A stretch of 64,000 nt of DNA from Bacteroides stercorirosoris (GCF_900142015.1 NZ_FQZN01000001.1:62001-126000); one strand, 5' to 3'. Shown: positions 35,434-44,047, counted from the first letter of the stretch. A program made the numbers and translations. The notes: generated by a model from the sequence alone, not told the origin.

Positions 35434-38220
35434 ATGAAAATAAGTAGACTTTTAATTGCCTGGGGCATAATCGCCCTGTTTATGAGTTCCTGCAAACAGC
35501 CAATGCAAGAAATTGACCTGTCAGGAGAATGGGAAGTGGCGCTGGACAGCCTGGATAAAGGAATCTCCGAAAAGTGGTATGCAGAATCCTTTTCTGACCG
35601 GATTCTCCTTCCCGGAACACTTTGTGATGCCGGTTATGGCACTCCCTGTGCCCTTGAGCCTGTTATGGAAAAAGAAATCTTCCTGAATCTGAAACGGAAG
35701 TTCGATTATCTGGGTCCTGCATGGTACAGAAAAGAAATCTCTGTTCCCGAAGAATGGAAAGATAAAGATATAATTCTCACCTTGGAACGTGTCATCTGGA
35801 ACTCTCAAGTATGGATTAACGGAATGCAAGTAGAAGGATTTAATGAAAGTCTTACCACCCCGCATTATTTCAACTTGGGCAAATATCTTGTTCCGGGAGA
35901 GAACAACGTGATTGCCATCCGCATCGACAACCGCAGACAGCATGATATCTCCATCAGAAACCTGGCACATGCCTACACCAATGATACCCAGACCATTTGG
36001 AACGGCATCTTAGGTAAGATTGCGCTGACTGCCAAAGATAAAGTCCGGATTGAAGAACTACGTTTAACTCCCAATATTGACAATCAGACGGTTAATGTCA
36101 CTGTAAAAATAGGGAGCGATGATACGGCTCTTGTGTCCGGAAAGCTCCGGCTATCCGTGAAAGACCCGAAAGGGAATAAACTTCCGGAGAGAGAAGTAGA
36201 GATAAACAGCATGGAAACAACCTTTGAATACTCGGTTGAAGACGCCATGTTATGGGATGAATTCACCCCCAACATCTACGAAGCGACCGCCACTCTTGAA
36301 GTCGGAAACATGACTGACTCCAAAAGTGAAACATTCGGTATGAGAAAACTGACCAATAAAGAGGCCCTTCTGCAAATCAACGACCGCAGACTTTTCCTTA
36401 GAGGTACACTGGAATGTTGCATTTTCCCCCTGAAAGGTTATCCTCCAACGGACAATGCCGGTTGGGAGAAAGTCTTCAATGCCGCCCGAAATTACGGTTT
36501 GAATCACATACGCTTCCACTCTTGGTGTCCGCCGGAAGCAGCTTTTGACGTGGCAGACAAAATGGGCTTTTACCTTCAGATAGAATTACCTTTATGGGCA
36601 CTTAATGTGGGAGAAGACCCGAAAACTGTAGATTTCCTGTATGATGAAGCCAAACGCATCATGAAAGAGTATGGCAATCATCCTTCCTTCTGTTTCTGGA
36701 GTTTGGGTAACGAGTTGCAGGGAGATTTCAGTGTGATGGATAAGCTGCTCACCACTATCAAGCAAGAGGATAAACGGCACTTGTATATGACCACTACATT
36801 CACGTTTGAACCCGGGCATGGCAGTTGGCCCGAGCCCAACGACGACTTCTGGGTTAGCCAATGGACCAAGAACGGCTGGGTACGCGGACAGGGCATCTTT
36901 GACGATCAGCCCGCAAGCTTCAACAAAGATTTCTCCACTGCAATAGAAGGTTTACCTGTTCCACTCATTACGCATGAAATAGGGCAGTACAGCGTATTCC
37001 CCAACCTGAAAGAAATTGATAAATACACCGGCAACCTACTGCCTTTGAATTTTAAAGCGGTAGCCAAAGACCTTGAGAAGAAAGGAAGACTGTACTTGGC
37101 CGAAGATAACCTGATGGCCAGCGGAAAACTTGCCGCCATCTTATATAAGGAAGAAATAGAACGGGCACTCAAAACTCCCGGATTCAGTGGCTTCCAGTTA
37201 TTGGATTTACACGACTTCCCCGGTCAGGGCACAGCACTTGTCGGAATCATCGATGCTTTCTGGGAAAGCAAGGGATTAATCACTCCTGAGGAGTTCCGAC
37301 AATTCTGTTCACCGATAGTTCCTTTGGCCCGGTTTGAGAAAGCAACCTACATAAACAATGAGACTTTTGAAGTTCAGTTTGAAGCCGCCAACTTCAGTGA
37401 CAAGGCACTGAATGATGTCCAACCGGAATGGATATTGAAAGATTCTAAAGGCTCCACCATCGCAGAAGGAAAACTGGAGAAACAAGAAGTAGCAATCGGT
37501 AATGCCTTAAAATTGGGAAATGCATCCATCCCCTTGAAACCGGTAGCAAAGGCCGACCGCCTCACTTTATCCATTCAGTTTGCAGGTACCGACTACCGTA
37601 ATTCCTGGAATATCTGGGTATATCCGCAAGAAATGCCGGAGGTTGGTACTGAAATTGCTTACACACGAAGCTTTGCCGATGCAGAGAAAGCACTCAACCA
37701 AGGAAAGAAAGTCCTACTGAATCCTGCCCAAGAAGATATCAACGGATTGGAAGGTAAGTTTGTGCAAGTATTCTGGAGTCCTGTTCACTTCCCCAATCAA
37801 CCGGGAACAATGGGCATCCTTTGCGACCCGGCACATCCCGCACTGGCTGATTTCCCGACCGAAATGCACAGCAACTGGCAATGGTGGGATATCTGCAAGA
37901 ATGCAACAACTATGGAACTCGATAGTCTGAAGAACAACATGCAGCCCATCATAAGAATGGTTGACAACTTCTATAAGAACCGGAACTTGGGTTTGCTGTT
38001 CGAGGCAAAAGTTGGAAACGGAAAATTGCTGGTGTGCAGCTCGGACTTGATAAAAGACCTCGATTCCCGTCCGGTATCCCGGCAATTACGTTACAGCCTA
38101 TTGAAGTACATGGGAAGCAGCGCATTCCATCCGGAAGAAGAGCTTTCATTCGAACAGATCAAAAAGGTCCTTCATAATGTGAACAAGAAAAAAGAAGAAA
38201 AGAAATCTATCTATGAATAG
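35434..38220 (+). CDS. Glycoside hydrolase family 2-like lipoprotein (GH2 copy 3)
   Basis: Last gene of the PUL, 928 residues, with lipobox FMSSC (Cys20). Architecture is as in the other two GH2 genes: jelly-roll (YLGPAWYRKEISVPEEW), Ig domain, TIM barrel and C-terminal amidotransferase-like domain (GILCDPAHPALADFPTEMHS). The acid/base is Glu427 in SLGNELQG and the nucleophile candidate Glu515 in ITHEIGQY. The stretch after it (FPNLKEIDKYTGNLLPLNF) is shared with GH2 copy 2 but not closely with copy 1, so copies 2 and 3 seem nearer relatives. GC content is visibly higher than in copy 1. The tail is lysine-rich (NKKKEEKK). A terminator hairpin follows at 38236. Confidence 0.85.
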   Translation: MKISRLLIAWGIIALFMSSCKQPMQEIDLSGEWEVALDSLDKGISEKWYAESFSDRILLPGTLCDAGYGTPCALEPVMEKEIFLNLKRKFDYLGPAWYRKEISVPEEWKDKDIILTLERVIWNSQVWINGMQVEGFNESLTTPHYFNLGKYLVPGENNVIAIRIDNRRQHDISIRNLAHAYTNDTQTIWNGILGKIALTAKDKVRIEELRLTPNIDNQTVNVTVKIGSDDTALVSGKLRLSVKDPKGNKLPEREVEINSMETTFEYSVEDAMLWDEFTPNIYEATATLEVGNMTDSKSETFGMRKLTNKEALLQINDRRLFLRGTLECCIFPLKGYPPTDNAGWEKVFNAARNYGLNHIRFHSWCPPEAAFDVADKMGFYLQIELPLWALNVGEDPKTVDFLYDEAKRIMKEYGNHPSFCFWSLGNELQGDFSVMDKLLTTIKQEDKRHLYMTTTFTFEPGHGSWPEPNDDFWVSQWTKNGWVRGQGIFDDQPASFNKDFSTAIEGLPVPLITHEIGQYSVFPNLKEIDKYTGNLLPLNFKAVAKDLEKKGRLYLAEDNLMASGKLAAILYKEEIERALKTPGFSGFQLLDLHDFPGQGTALVGIIDAFWESKGLITPEEFRQFCSPIVPLARFEKATYINNETFEVQFEAANFSDKALNDVQPEWILKDSKGSTIAEGKLEKQEVAIGNALKLGNASIPLKPVAKADRLTLSIQFAGTDYRNSWNIWVYPQEMPEVGTEIAYTRSFADAEKALNQGKKVLLNPAQEDINGLEGKFVQVFWSPVHFPNQPGTMGILCDPAHPALADFPTEMHSNWQWWDICKNATTMELDSLKNNMQPIIRMVDNFYKNRNLGLLFEAKVGNGKLLVCSSDLIKDLDSRPVSRQLRYSLLKYMGSSAFHPEEELSFEQIKKVLHNVNKKKEEKKSIYE

Positions 38221-38235
38221 ATAGGACTAAAAAAA

Positions 38236-38267
38236 GCCGTTCCCTCCCCTCACGGGGGTGGAACGGC
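38236..38267 (+). terminator. Terminator hairpin at the end of the large PUL
   Basis: GCCGTTCC (38236-38243) pairs with GGAACGGC (38260-38267), with CCCC/GGGG extending the stem inside. An A-run precedes it, so on the minus strand it ends in a T-run and it may also stop transcripts arriving from the right. Confidence 0.7.
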
Positions 38268-38309
38268 ACAGTCAATAATACATGAAAAAACGCTATTTAG
38301 AGAGAGTCT

Positions 38310-38476
38310 CTACACATTTGGTTTTTGAGGATGATCCTGCGGTTGAGGCGGTTCTTGTGGCTGGCGCATTCCCTGCCACTTTACAGGGGCAATTGTTTCT
38401 TTTCTTGCTCCTGTACAAAGACCACGCTGCATATCAGGCAGACAGCCAACAAACACCATATTCTGTTATCTTTCAT
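38310..38476 (-). pseudogene. Small exported-protein gene with an apparent frameshift
   Basis: From ATG 38476 the minus strand codes a signal-peptide-like start (MKDNRIWCLLAVCLICSVVF, then VQEQEKKQLP) that stops at TAA 38383-38381. One base off, the frame continues with a Pro/Gln-rich tail (VKWQGMRQPQEPPQPQDHPQ, then KPNV) to TAG 38312-38310. A single extra C in the C-run (GGGG at 38386-38389 on the plus strand) would join them into a 55-residue secreted peptide. A TACATTTG -7 box lies at about 38500-38507. It may be a real frameshift mutation, phase variation or a sequencing error. No function is known to me. Confidence 0.5.
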
Positions 38477-38596
38477 TCCGCGTCAGTTTTTTATTCTGAT
38501 GCAAATGTAATGGAGAGAAAGAACATCTGAAAATAAAATCTACGAAAGGGAAGGTTTTGCCGACGAGTAGGTCATTAATCCAATCAGCATCATGTT

Positions 38597-38845
38597 CTAC
38601 GCTTTTAAGGGTACATACAGCGTAAACTCACTAAACTCTTTTTCAACGCTATTCACTGTCACGCTGCCATCATGGGCATCCATAACCTGATAGACATAAT
38701 TCAATCCCAACCCAAAACCGGCAACTTTACCAAGTCTGGAACGCTTGAAAGCTGAAGCACGCTCAAACTTCTCAAAGATATATTGCCGGGCCTTCTCCGA
38801 AATCCCGATACCGTTATCATGCACTTTGATCAGAGTATGTGACAA
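38597..38845 (-). pseudogene. C-terminal remnant of a histidine kinase (ATPase domain only)
   Basis: About 80 codons match the end of a HisKA/HATPase sensor kinase: VHDNGIGIS (G1), IFEKFERA (F box), GFGLGLNYVYQVMDAHDGSV (G2), then the closing strand FTLYVPLKA. The frame has no ATG; it opens with a TTG just after TAG TTA CTA AAT AAG. The histidine box, N box and sensor domain are absent. It is therefore a decayed leftover, not a small gene. The kind of kinase it came from resembles the RprX-like two-component kinases of Bacteroides, but this is a guess. Confidence 0.8.
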
Positions 38846-38903
38846 CTTATTTAGTAACTAGCCTCTAAAAGTGACAACCGTTTTTAGTATAAGTCAAATT
38901 GGA

Positions 38904-39806
38904 CTAAAACCCCCACTTCAATCCAGCTGACAAATAAACAGTCGGGTAAAAATTAGTTTCTTCTTTATCCTTGAACATACTATTGGCAAAGCCTTTCAAC
39001 GTGCGTTTAGTCAGATCGGCAGACCTGAGCCAATTGCCTCCTATCCCTAAATAAAGATAAGACTTCTTCCCTATCTTATATTCCGGACACAAATACGACC
39101 GTATCATAGCGGAAGCATACATCATCGACTTTCCGTCCACATCCATCACCGAAGATATTCCATCCATCTCCATAGCCACCAGCCTCAGCTTAAATCGTTT
39201 GCCCAACCGCACTGCTCCCGATATCTCCATGCCCGAAGAGAGGTTTACATTCACTTCATAATTACCAGAGAGCTGCCAATTAAGGAAGAACATCGGCATT
39301 GCAATCGGCACACCGAATGAGTTCGTCACTCCCGCTCCAATACCTAAATCCAGATTCTTCCTGCACTTATACACAAAAATAACCGCGCCATTCACCAACA
39401 CACTCTCCCACGTAATCGCATCCGGCGCAGAATAAACACCACCGCCCATACTCGCAATCATATACCACTTTTTTGAAATAGGGCGCACGTGTGTCAAACT
39501 AAGATTGGCATTCAGCACTTCATCAGGATGTATATCCAACACCATATCCTTATTATGAAGCATTGCATAAGTGCCGCTCACCGATGCCGACCACATGATG
39601 GGTTGCCCCGAAGCATTCTGTTTCAACGAAAAAGGCAAGGTATAAGCTCCGCTGACTTTAAACAAGTCGCCGGAACCCAGCTTATCACCCGCCTCATCCT
39701 TGAAAGAGGATGAAGGCATATACTCCGTTTTAATCACTCCCTGTGCATAGCTGCCCACTGCCGCTAACGAAAGCAACAGAAATGTAAGATAAGAGAACCG
39801 TCTCAT
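38904..39806 (-). CDS. DUF6268-type outer-membrane beta-barrel protein
   Basis: A protein of 300 residues with a signal peptide (ends AAVGSYAQ) and alternating beta-strand patterns through the whole length, closing with a C-terminal aromatic strand (YLSAGLKWGF), as outer-membrane barrels do. The early YMPSSSFKDEAGDKLGSGD and the repeated glycine-rich strands fit the DUF6268 family of Bacteroidetes. Function is unknown. It lies downstream of the LytS/LytTR pair on the same strand with 127 nt between and could be their target. I see only a poor promoter (TTTCTTTG, -7-like) in that gap. Confidence 0.75.
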   Translation of the reverse strand: MRRFSYLTFLLLSLAAVGSYAQGVIKTEYMPSSSFKDEAGDKLGSGDLFKVSGAYTLPFSLKQNASGQPIMWSASVSGTYAMLHNKDMVLDIHPDEVLNANLSLTHVRPISKKWYMIASMGGGVYSAPDAITWESVLVNGAVIFVYKCRKNLDLGIGAGVTNSFGVPIAMPMFFLNWQLSGNYEVNVNLSSGMEISGAVRLGKRFKLRLVAMEMDGISSVMDVDGKSMMYASAMIRSYLCPEYKIGKKSYLYLGIGGNWLRSADLTKRTLKGFANSMFKDKEETNFYPTVYLSAGLKWGF

Positions 39807-39933
39807 TGCTAATAAATTAGATTATATATTTATTGCAAAGAAACACGTTCAGGACGTTCAGCGTAAGCGTTTTCCGACCAACTTCACCAACCGCCTGCTG
39901 AAATTCAGAAATCAAAAGATAAGCCGGAAGGAG

Positions 39934-40938
39934 TTATTCGAGGAAAGGGATTTTCACCGTAAACTCCGCACTGCTTTCGGTGATGACAATCTCCTTATTA
40001 TAAAGAGCATATTGCTTTTGCAGGTTTCCCAATCCCACACCACCCCTGTCCACCGACGTCCGTAGTTGCAGATTATTGGAAATCACAATGCCATCATCCG
40101 CCATGTCAATCCGGACAATCAAAGGGCTTTTCAAAGTCGCTATATTATGCTTTATCGCATTTTCCACCAGCAGTTGCAGGCTGACGGGGATAATCTTTCG
40201 GTTTCCATATAAATCACTTTCTCCGACTTCAATGAACAGGGAATCCTCAAAACGTATTTTCTCCAGAAAGATATAGCGTTCCAGAAAATCCAGTTCCTCC
40301 TTCAGAGTAACCATCGGACGATTATTCGTCAACAACAGGTAGCGATAAACGCCCGACAGCTTCTTAGCAAACTGGTTCGTCTTCTCTGCATCACTATATG
40401 CCAGCGAGGAAAGTACATTCAGACTGTTGAACAGAAAATGCGGATTTATCTGCGCCTTCAACGTCTCATACTGATATTGAATCTTTTCTTTCTCAACGAG
40501 TGCCAATTTCTTCTCAGCTTCCATCTGGCTCTGCTGATAAAAGAATATCTCAATCAGAAGAACAATCATACAATTCCAAAGTACCACGGGCAGAGACATT
40601 TTCAGTATGGCATAATCTTCAGGCCAAGGTTCATTTAAAATTATGGACAGGCCATAATTTGCCGCCACACCGAATATACTCACCCACACAGATGTCAATA
40701 GCAAATCGACAAATATCCTCATCGTGTTGCTGACACAGCCCAACCGCTTATGCACAACAAAGATGATAAAGAAGTCCACAACCCCTACCAGAATACAGGC
40801 TGGCAGATTAAGCAGGTATTGAGTTCCCAAATTTAAGCTCCGGGGAGCATCAGAAAGAAGCTCCGCCACGTACTGAAATGCAAACAATGAAACAGCAATC
40901 AACAGTACAAAAAGAAGGATATACCACTTATTCTTCAT
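39934..40938 (-). CDS. LytS/YehU-type membrane sensor histidine kinase
   Basis: An inner-membrane kinase of 334 residues. Four membrane helices occupy about 1-135. A coiled linker then leads to the His_kinase box KAQINPHFLFNSLNVLSSLA with His167. The ATPase domain contains LQLLVENAIKHNIA (N box) and GGVGLGNLQKQYAL (G box). This class phosphorylates LytTR-type response regulators, and one is encoded 12 nt upstream in the same operon. No 5TM-Lyt or ligand-binding domain can be seen, so the signal is unknown. Confidence 0.93.
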   Translation of the reverse strand: MKNKWYILLFVLLIAVSLFAFQYVAELLSDAPRSLNLGTQYLLNLPACILVGVVDFFIIFVVHKRLGCVSNTMRIFVDLLLTSVWVSIFGVAANYGLSIILNEPWPEDYAILKMSLPVVLWNCMIVLLIEIFFYQQSQMEAEKKLALVEKEKIQYQYETLKAQINPHFLFNSLNVLSSLAYSDAEKTNQFAKKLSGVYRYLLLTNNRPMVTLKEELDFLERYIFLEKIRFEDSLFIEVGESDLYGNRKIIPVSLQLLVENAIKHNIATLKSPLIVRIDMADDGIVISNNLQLRTSVDRGGVGLGNLQKQYALYNKEIVITESSAEFTVKIPFLE

Positions 40939-40950
40939 TGCCGGCAGTAT

Positions 40951-41709
40951 TTAAAGTACACCATCCACCCATTTCAGAAAATCGGGAACACGCACACGGC
41001 TAATCAATATCTCATGTGGGCACTCAGGTTGCAGGCTCAGCTTCAAGCGACTGTTGAAGTACTTGGATATTTTCCGGATAGAATTGATATTCGCAATACA
41101 GTTCCGGGCTACACGGAAGAAAGTCCGCTCATCCAATAGTTGCTCCACCTGCTCCAACGTATAATCCACGATATAACGTTTATCGGAGAAGGTATGCAGG
41201 AAAACCACTTTATCCTCACTATAAAAGAAAGCTATATCCGGAGTCTCCACGTAATGATAGGAATCACCCTTCTGAATGAGGAAACGATTCTTCTTGTAAT
41301 TGCTCATCAGGGAACTTTCCAACTGCTTATAATCCGGCACGGCAGGAGTTGTCATCCGGAGTTGCTCAAACTTACTCAGCGCTGCCTGCAAATCGGTTTC
41401 CTCTACAGGTTTCAACAGATAATCCACACTGTTCACCTTAAACGCCCGGATAGCATGCTCATCATAAGCGGTAGTGAAGATGACGGGTGTGGCAACATGA
41501 ATCTGCTCAAAGATGTCAAAGCTGCTTCCATCCGTCAGACGAATATCCAGCAACATCAGGTCCACCGGATGATGCTTCAAAAACTGCACAGTCTGTTCTA
41601 CAGTGGACGCCCATGCCTCCAACCGGTAATCAGGGCGCAACTTCTCCATCATTCGCTTCATCTCTTCGTAAGCGAAACGCTCGTCTTCTACTAACAGGTA
41701 CTTTACCAT
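40951..41709 (-). CDS. LytTR-family response regulator
   Basis: A two-domain regulator of 252 residues. The receiver domain (about 1-115) has the acidic pocket YLLVEDERFA, phospho-acceptor Asp55 in LMLLDIRLTDG and the conserved Lys in YLLKPVEETD. A LytTR DNA-binding domain (about 150-250) includes IAFFYSEDKVVFLHTFSDKR and FFRVARNCIANINSI. ATG 41709 (MVKYLLVEDE) is chosen because a promoter ends just upstream; the open frame reaches 41835 only by reading through that promoter. Its partner kinase follows 12 nt downstream. Confidence 0.94.
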   Translation of the reverse strand: MVKYLLVEDERFAYEEMKRMMEKLRPDYRLEAWASTVEQTVQFLKHHPVDLMLLDIRLTDGSSFDIFEQIHVATPVIFTTAYDEHAIRAFKVNSVDYLLKPVEETDLQAALSKFEQLRMTTPAVPDYKQLESSLMSNYKKNRFLIQKGDSYHYVETPDIAFFYSEDKVVFLHTFSDKRYIVDYTLEQVEQLLDERTFFRVARNCIANINSIRKISKYFNSRLKLSLQPECPHEILISRVRVPDFLKWVDGVL

Positions 41710-41737
41710 TCGTCTCTTACTTATTAAGAATCTGCTG

Positions 41738-41769
41738 TAAATGTACAGATTATCATCCATACCCGGCAA
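41738..41769 (-). promoter_or_regulatory. Promoter of the LytTR/LytS operon
   Basis: On the minus strand TTG (41769-41767), a 21-nt spacer and TACATTTA (41745-41738) match the Bacteroides consensus except for the last base. Its position supports the start at 41709. Confidence 0.6.
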
Positions 41770-42106
41770 TGGAAAGATGAATTTTCCGATGAACTTCAGA
41801 AACTGACGGATGAAATGATATGGTAAAAGCAGCATTATAAAAAACTCGCTGCCTATTTTCTCTTCAGGGTTATTCCTTTTCTCATATCAGATATATTAAG
41901 GTTCCGGCAACTTACTACCTTTATCTTTTATAGTGAACCAGGGTATCGCTCAATAATCCAAACAGGTTTCTTTTCGGAACAGTTACGAATGTGATTCACC
42001 ACAGAATAAGACAGAGTTTACGGAGAAAATGCTGCTAAGTTGCCGCACCGCTACTTTTATCTGTTCTTCCTGCGACGGCTAATGAAAAACATAGTAAACG
42101 CTTACT

Positions 42107-42191
42107 CTTTCCACCATGGGGATTTTTTCTTTCCTTCATGGAGAAACTTTCTTTCCACCATGGAGGAAAAAAAAATCTCCATGGTGGAAAG
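42107..42191. repeat. CTTTCCACCATGGAG repeat cluster with a 15-bp hairpin
   Basis: Copies lie at 42107-42119 (ends CCATGG), 42129-42144 (variant CTTTCCTTCATGGAGA), 42151-42165 (exact) and inverted at 42177-42191 (CTCCATGGTGGAAAG). The last two form a perfect 15-bp stem around an A-rich 11-nt loop. Each unit also contains the palindrome CCATGG. It is not a classical terminator, because no T-run follows the stem. It might be a mobile repeat, an RNA element or a protein-binding array. Confidence 0.8.
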
Positions 42192-42367
42192 AATAGCCAT
42201 TCGCATACAAAGGTATTAAGTTTGGGCAGAAAGCAGTCTAAGAATGCCTAAGAAAAGGGTTAGTGGTTGGAAGAAGAAAAAAAACGGTTACGGGCTACAA
42301 GTTTCATTCCTTTCCGTTCCGATTATGAATTAGTCGACAAGCAAAGAAAAATGAAGTATAGAAGCCC

Positions 42368-43600
42368 TCACTTCTTCAGCAACCGCCGCGTAAGATAGTG
42401 CACCGGATACCACACAGAAAGGAAGCCGACAGCGATTACCGTAATAAATATCAGTATCACATCCGTCACGTGAACACTCACAGGGTAAGCATCGACAATA
42501 AAACTACCGCTGCCGCCACCTAAGGAGATGATGCCGAAACGCTGCTGGAAGAAACAAAGCAACAGACCGAGAATAATACCCGCAAGCGCACCGAACAGAG
42601 AAATGAGCCGCCCTTCAAACAAAAAGATACGGGCTATCAGGCGGTCGTCCGCACCAAGATTGCGCAAGGTCTCCACATCTTCGCGCTTATCAAGTATCAG
42701 CATGGAAAGGGAACCGATGACATTGAAACAAGCAATGGCAAGAATAAACGTAAGGAAAAGATAGGATATGAACTTCTCTATCTCCATGATGCGGAACACA
42801 TCAGCCTGCTGCTCGTAACGGTTCAGCACCACATAATCATCTCCCAACATACGGGAAATCTTTCTCTGAACTGCCGACGCATCAGCATCCGGCTTCAACT
42901 TCAGCTCAATGGCCGACACTTCCGTATCATAATTGAAAAGGCGGCGGGCAAAATCGAGGGAAGTAAGGATATAGCGCGCATCATACTTCTGCTGGTTCAC
43001 TACAAACACCACACCGGGAGAGAATAGATAATCCCGATTGAAAGAGGCGGAAGGATTGGCCATATTCACCCGCACATTCCGTTTAGGCGCATAGACTTGC
43101 AGCGGATCGACAAACTGAAGCCCCGTACCCAGTTCGGATATCAGTTCCACGCCCAGAACGCCATAATCTACAATGGAGTCGTGCAGAATAAACTCACCCG
43201 CACCATACAGCAGACTGTCAATGGAAGTCAACTGCTCGAAGTTGTCTTCCACGCCTTTGATTACAGCCATAGCCTGACGGTCTTTATACTGCACCATGGC
43301 GTTCTCTTCCAGCGTCTCTGTCCAAACGTCAATTTCGGGCAAAGCACGTACTTCACGAATGGCCGCCGTGCCCGGTTCAAAGACTTTCCCCTCACGAACG
43401 GTAATCTTCAGCTCGGGGTCGAAAGCCGTAAAGAAACCCGCCACCATATCCTGAAAGCCATTGAATACGGAAAGAGTACACACCAACGCCAGCGTAGCCA
43501 ATGCTACCCCGCACACCGAAATGCCGGAAATAATATTGATAGCATTGTGCTTCTTCTTGGAGAAGAGGTAGCGGCGGGCTATGTAGAAGGGAAGGTTCAC
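42368..43600 (-). CDS. LolC/LolE-type lipoprotein-releasing ABC transporter permease
   Basis: An inner-membrane permease of 410 residues with MacB/FtsX topology. An N-terminal helix sits at about 20-45 (NIISGISVCGVALATLALVC), followed by a large periplasmic domain (about 50-265) and three C-terminal helices (about 270-400; FLTFILAIACFNVIGSLSML). The cytoplasmic coupling helix (DKREDVETLRNLGADDRLIARIF) is the family mark. In Gram-negatives such proteins release lipoproteins from the inner membrane for transport to the outer membrane. The ATPase partner (LolD) is not in the window. It overlaps rbfA by 4 nt and is cotranscribed with it. Confidence 0.88.
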   Translation of the reverse strand: MNLPFYIARRYLFSKKKHNAINIISGISVCGVALATLALVCTLSVFNGFQDMVAGFFTAFDPELKITVREGKVFEPGTAAIREVRALPEIDVWTETLEENAMVQYKDRQAMAVIKGVEDNFEQLTSIDSLLYGAGEFILHDSIVDYGVLGVELISELGTGLQFVDPLQVYAPKRNVRVNMANPSASFNRDYLFSPGVVFVVNQQKYDARYILTSLDFARRLFNYDTEVSAIELKLKPDADASAVQRKISRMLGDDYVVLNRYEQQADVFRIMEIEKFISYLFLTFILAIACFNVIGSLSMLILDKREDVETLRNLGADDRLIARIFLFEGRLISLFGALAGIILGLLLCFFQQRFGIISLGGGSGSFIVDAYPVSVHVTDVILIFITVIAVGFLSVWYPVHYLTRRLLKK

Positions 43601-43929
43601 TTCAGCAACTCATCTATTTTTTCAAGATAATCCAGCGAATCATCCACGAAGAACTTCAGTTCGGGAATGATGCGGAGCTGATGGCGCACACGGGTACCCA
43701 ACTCATAACGAATAGACTTCATGTTTTCATTGATATTCTTAATCATCTCTTCCGCTTTTTCCGAGGGGAAAATGCTGAGATAAGCACGCGCCACACTCAG
43801 GTCGGGACTGATGCGCACTGCACTGACTGACACCAATATGCCCGGCATGGATTTAGTCTGCAATAAGAAGATTTCGCTCAACTCCTTTTGAAGTAAACGA
43901 CATATTTTGTTCTGTCTGGTAGTTTCCAT
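43597..43929 (-). CDS. rbfA: Ribosome-binding factor A
   Basis: A small ribosome-maturation factor (110 residues) that binds the 30S subunit and helps finish 16S rRNA. The KH-type fold is recognisable from ETTRQNKICRLLQKELSEIF at the N-terminus, VSAVRISPDLSVARAYLSIF in the middle, and RYELGTRVRHQLRIIPELKF followed by DDSLDYLEKIDELL at the end. The stop overlaps the start of the permease gene. A TAACTTTG -7-type box at 43957-43964 on the minus strand would give a leader of about 20 nt. Confidence 0.95.
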   Translation of the reverse strand: METTRQNKICRLLQKELSEIFLLQTKSMPGILVSVSAVRISPDLSVARAYLSIFPSEKAEEMIKNINENMKSIRYELGTRVRHQLRIIPELKFFVDDSLDYLEKIDELLK

Positions 43930-44039
43930 TACTATACTATTTCTTTAATTTAGAGACAAAGTTACTGAAATATCTCGGTTAGCTGATAATTTATACTTTT
44001 TTTAGCACGATTATCGGACCAATCAATTCATAATAAAAT

Positions 44040-44047
44040 TACCTTTG
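44040..44047 (+). promoter_or_regulatory. -7 box (TACCTTTG) of the kinase/pseudokinase operon
   Basis: TACCTTTG followed by CA fits the Bacteroides -7 box and lies 23 nt before ATG 44071. No clear -33 TTG is present at the right distance. Confidence 0.55.

Larger units (their letters stand above)
41710..42367. other. 658-nt non-coding stretch with promoter and CCATGG repeat hairpin
   Basis: It lies upstream of the LytTR gene and downstream of the permease gene on the same strand. It contains the LytTR promoter (41738-41769) and a cluster of CCATGG-centred repeats (42107-42191). I found no convincing open frame in the rest. It is long for a Bacteroides intergenic gap between same-strand genes, so a small RNA is possible. 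Confidence 0.7.

Noticed and set aside
38282-38530. Plus-strand frame of 82 codons after the PUL
   Set aside because: No promoter or family; the opposite strand gives a more convincing signal peptide with a -7 box.
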